Of a DNA stretch of 8,226 nt, positions 6,551 to 8,226 are shown in pieces. Source of the stretch: Paracoccaceae bacterium (lineage in GTDB: Bacteria > Pseudomonadota > Alphaproteobacteria > Rhodobacterales > Rhodobacteraceae); the NCBI GenBank assembly GCA_023263735.1, contig JALQUQ010000106.1:1-8226 (forward strand), in the 5' to 3' direction. Every line of letters starts with the position of its first letter. Position 1 is the stretch's first letter. Position numbers and translations under genes: made by a program. Below the pieces are notes generated by a model. The model saw only the letters and a program-made list of their open reading frames with translations, had not been told where the DNA came from and searched no databases.

Positions 6551-7668
6551 CAGACGCGCCGCGCGCCCTCTTTCAGGGTTGCGAGTTTTGCCCAAGCGAT
6601 TTCGGGGTCCACCGCGCCGAACCCCGCAAAAGTGCCAAAGCCGCAATCGCTGCCCGCGATCACGCGGTCAGGGCCGACGATTTCGGTGAACCGCTCCAGC
6701 CTTTGGGCCACCAGATCGGGATGTTCGACAAAGTTGGTCGTCGTATCCACCGCGCCCGGCACCAAAATCTTGTCCGACGGGATCTCGCCCGCGCGGTCGC
6801 GGAAAACCGTCCATTCATGGCCATGCCGGGGATTGGCGGTTTCAAACAAGACGTAGCGCGCGGGCACCGCCATCAGCAGGGAAAACACCTGTGCCATGTC
6901 GATGTCGCAGCAATGCGGGCCCTCATAATTGCCCCAGCAGATATGCAGACGAATGTTGTCGCGGGGCAGCCCGTCCAAGGCCCGCTCCAGCGCCTCTACA
7001 TGCGTCGCGGCAACCTTCAGAAACTCCTGATCGCTCAGATGGGTGAACAGCATGTGGCGCGACAGGGCCAGATCGGGGCAATCCAGCTGCAGATCCAGAC
7101 CAGCCTCAAGGATCGTGCGGTATTCTTCGCGCATCGCATCGGCAAGCGCGTTCAGATAGGCCTGACGGTCCGGGTAATAGGCGTTTTGCAGGAAGAGGCT
7201 GATCACACCGGGCGAGGCGGCATTCATGAATCCGCGCGTGACCCCATGGGCGGCCATGGCGGATTTCAGATTGCCAATGTCCTTTTGCAACTCTGCCTGA
7301 CCGCGGCTTTCCACCGGTCCGGTGCATTGCGGGCGGGCATAGGTCGGGGTGCCGCCCTGTTTCGCCAGCCGGTCCAGAAAACTTGGGAACATCTTCAGAT
7401 CGGCCGGCGCATTGCGCGCGCTGTCGCCGGAAAAGCCGGTATAGCGGTCTTTCACATAGGTGGCATAGCTGATCTTGGAACATTCGCCGTCCGAGACGAT
7501 GTCGATGCCCGCCTCTGTCTGGCGGCGGACATTTTCCAGCACCGCCGCGGTCATGCAGGCGTCAAAGGCGGCCGGATCATAGGGCGCGCCGCGTTCGCGG
7601 GCGAAAAGGAAATCAACCACCGCCTGACTGCGGGGCAGCGAACCGACATGTGTGGCAAGGAGGGTCAT
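6550..7668 (-). CDS. MetE-like zinc methyltransferase (cobalamin-independent methionine synthase II family)
   Basis: A 372-residue single-barrel member of the MetE/UROD-like superfamily, about half the length of classical MetE (about 750) and lacking its N-terminal barrel. The N-terminal ATHVGSLPR (5-13) is the diagnostic opening. The zinc site looks complete: His242-x-Cys244 (LHICWGN), Glu276 (VLFETANP) and Cys342 (GSDCGFG) match the H-C-E-C ligands of MetE. DGECSK (60-65) lies on the substrate side. The start is the ATG at 7668, which overlaps the upstream cupin stop as TGATG and has GGAGG eight bases upstream; a longer in-frame extension to 7824 lies inside the cupin gene and has no MetE-like sequence. 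Relatives include YxjG/YxjH-type proteins, core-MetE methyltransferases and epoxyalkane:coenzyme M transferase, so it may move a methyl or alkyl group between a thiol and an unknown partner. Placement among catabolic-type enzymes argues against a plain methionine synthase. Confidence 0.85.
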   Translation of the reverse strand: MTLLATHVGSLPRSQAVVDFLFARERGAPYDPAAFDACMTAAVLENVRRQTEAGIDIVSDGECSKISYATYVKDRYTGFSGDSARNAPADLKMFPSFLDRLAKQGGTPTYARPQCTGPVESRGQAELQKDIGNLKSAMAAHGVTRGFMNAASPGVISLFLQNAYYPDRQAYLNALADAMREEYRTILEAGLDLQLDCPDLALSRHMLFTHLSDQEFLKVAATHVEALERALDGLPRDNIRLHICWGNYEGPHCCDIDMAQVFSLLMAVPARYVLFETANPRHGHEWTVFRDRAGEIPSDKILVPGAVDTTTNFVEHPDLVAQRLERFTEIVGPDRVIAGSDCGFGTFAGFGAVDPEIAWAKLATLKEGARRV

Positions 7669-8226
7669 CAGAGCAGCCTCCCCGTGGCGCCGGCGGGATC
7701 GTCGGTGTTCATGACGCGGTAGAGGCTGGCCTCGCCGGTCATGGCGGGGGCCAAGGAATGGTCCAGACCCGGCGGAATGGCGGCCGTATCGCCCGGGTTC
7801 AGAACGGTGGTTCCCCCCGACCATGACAGCCGCCAGTGGCCCCGCATCGGCATCAGGACCTCGTGGCAGTTCAGGGTATAGGGCGCGTCAGGGATCGAAT
7901 GCCGCGACAGAAGCTCCACCTCAAAGCCGGGGCGATCGCGGAGCTTGCCGTGTGCCCCGATCACCTTGGCCGGTTGACGGTCTGACAGGGCCATCAGATC
8001 CCAATAGCGCGCAACATGGTTCGGGATCACATCCGCCGTGGTGGGTTCGGGAAAGGCTTTCAGCTCGTCCTCGGTCAACAGCGGCATGGGCGGCACGCCT
8101 TCGGGCAGGCTTTGCCCCTTCTTGGTGTCATACAGCTTGCCATTCTTGCCCAGCACCAGCCCATAATCCTTGGCATCGGTGATGACCTGCGGGGCCCAGA
8201 CCACGCCGCCGCCCGCATCGTCCCCG
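7668..8226 (-). CDS. Cupin-domain protein, 5' end outside window
   Basis: The open frame runs to the window edge (at least 186 codons). A GTG at 8204 is possible, but no good ribosome binding site precedes it, and the seven codons before it are also open, so the gene is probably cut by the edge. The C-terminal 75 residues form a cupin barrel. From the 8204 GTG, motif 1 is HEVLMPMRGHWRL (about 114-126) and motif 2 is GDTAAIPPGLDHS (about 137-149). Motif 1 has its glutamate and glycine, but the usual HxH ahead of the glutamate is absent, so this barrel probably lacks a full metal site. The preceding 90 residues (KLYDTKKGQ, PLLTEDELKAFPEP) match nothing I can name. It may be the C-terminal half of a bicupin. 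It heads the visible part of the four-gene enzyme operon. Confidence 0.7.
   Translation of the reverse strand, partial: GDDAGGGVVWAPQVITDAKDYGLVLGKNGKLYDTKKGQSLPEGVPPMPLLTEDELKAFPEPTTADVIPNHVARYWDLMALSDRQPAKVIGAHGKLRDRPGFEVELLSRHSIPDAPYTLNCHEVLMPMRGHWRLSWSGGTTVLNPGDTAAIPPGLDHSLAPAMTGEASLYRVMNTDDPAGATGRLL

Noticed and set aside
6551..6646. N-terminal extension of the alpha/beta hydrolase to an ATG at 6646.
   Set aside because: The extension is read inside the MetE-like gene in another frame and is arginine-rich. The family begins at LILIPG, and the start at 6550 forms a TGATG overlap.
7669..7824. N-terminal extension of the MetE-like protein to an ATG at 7824.
   Set aside because: The extra 52 residues overlap the cupin gene in another frame and look random (runs of R, G, H). 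The family begins at ATHVGSLPR, and the start at 7668 has a good ribosome binding site.

Overview
All nine genes recognised in this 8.2 kb window lie on the minus strand, so transcription runs from high to low coordinates. The base composition is GC-rich. Start and stop codons overlap (ATGA, GTGA, TGATG), and the gene content is a second-type sigma-54 factor, a dipeptide-type ABC importer and an RraA-like aldolase. Together these suggest an alphaproteobacterium, probably Rhodobacteraceae. That placement is inference from composition and gene style; there is no rRNA or housekeeping marker here.

Layout in the direction of transcription: (1) 8226-5169 is a tight four-gene enzyme operon: a cupin protein cut by the window edge, a MetE-like zinc methyltransferase, an alpha/beta hydrolase, and an RraA/HMG-aldolase-like protein. 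Each junction overlaps by 1 to 4 nt. (2) 5168-4985 is a 184 bp gap with a possible sigma-70-type promoter and a 15-bp tandem repeat (three GTCGAC cores) ending 2 bp before the next start codon. (3) 4984-3680 encodes a divergent RpoN (sigma-54) with a recognisable RpoN box. (4) 3679-3510 is a 170 bp gap holding a near-consensus -24/-12 sigma-54 promoter (3600-3583), two overlapping palindromes 84-94 bp upstream of its predicted start, and a hairpin. (5) 3509 to position 1 is an ABC importer operon: periplasmic solute-binding protein, two permeases, and the first 19 codons of an ATPase subunit that runs off the window.

The reading I favour is a self-contained uptake-and-breakdown locus. A peptide/opine-type ABC importer brings in an unknown substrate, and the cupin, methyltransferase-like, hydrolase and aldolase-like enzymes process it. 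A dedicated sigma-54 paralogue encoded between the two blocks drives the importer from the sigma-54 promoter directly downstream of its own gene. The promoter and the RpoN features are visible in the sequence. The shared pathway and the regulatory link are inference. No sigma-54 activator (AAA+ enhancer-binding protein) is encoded in the window.
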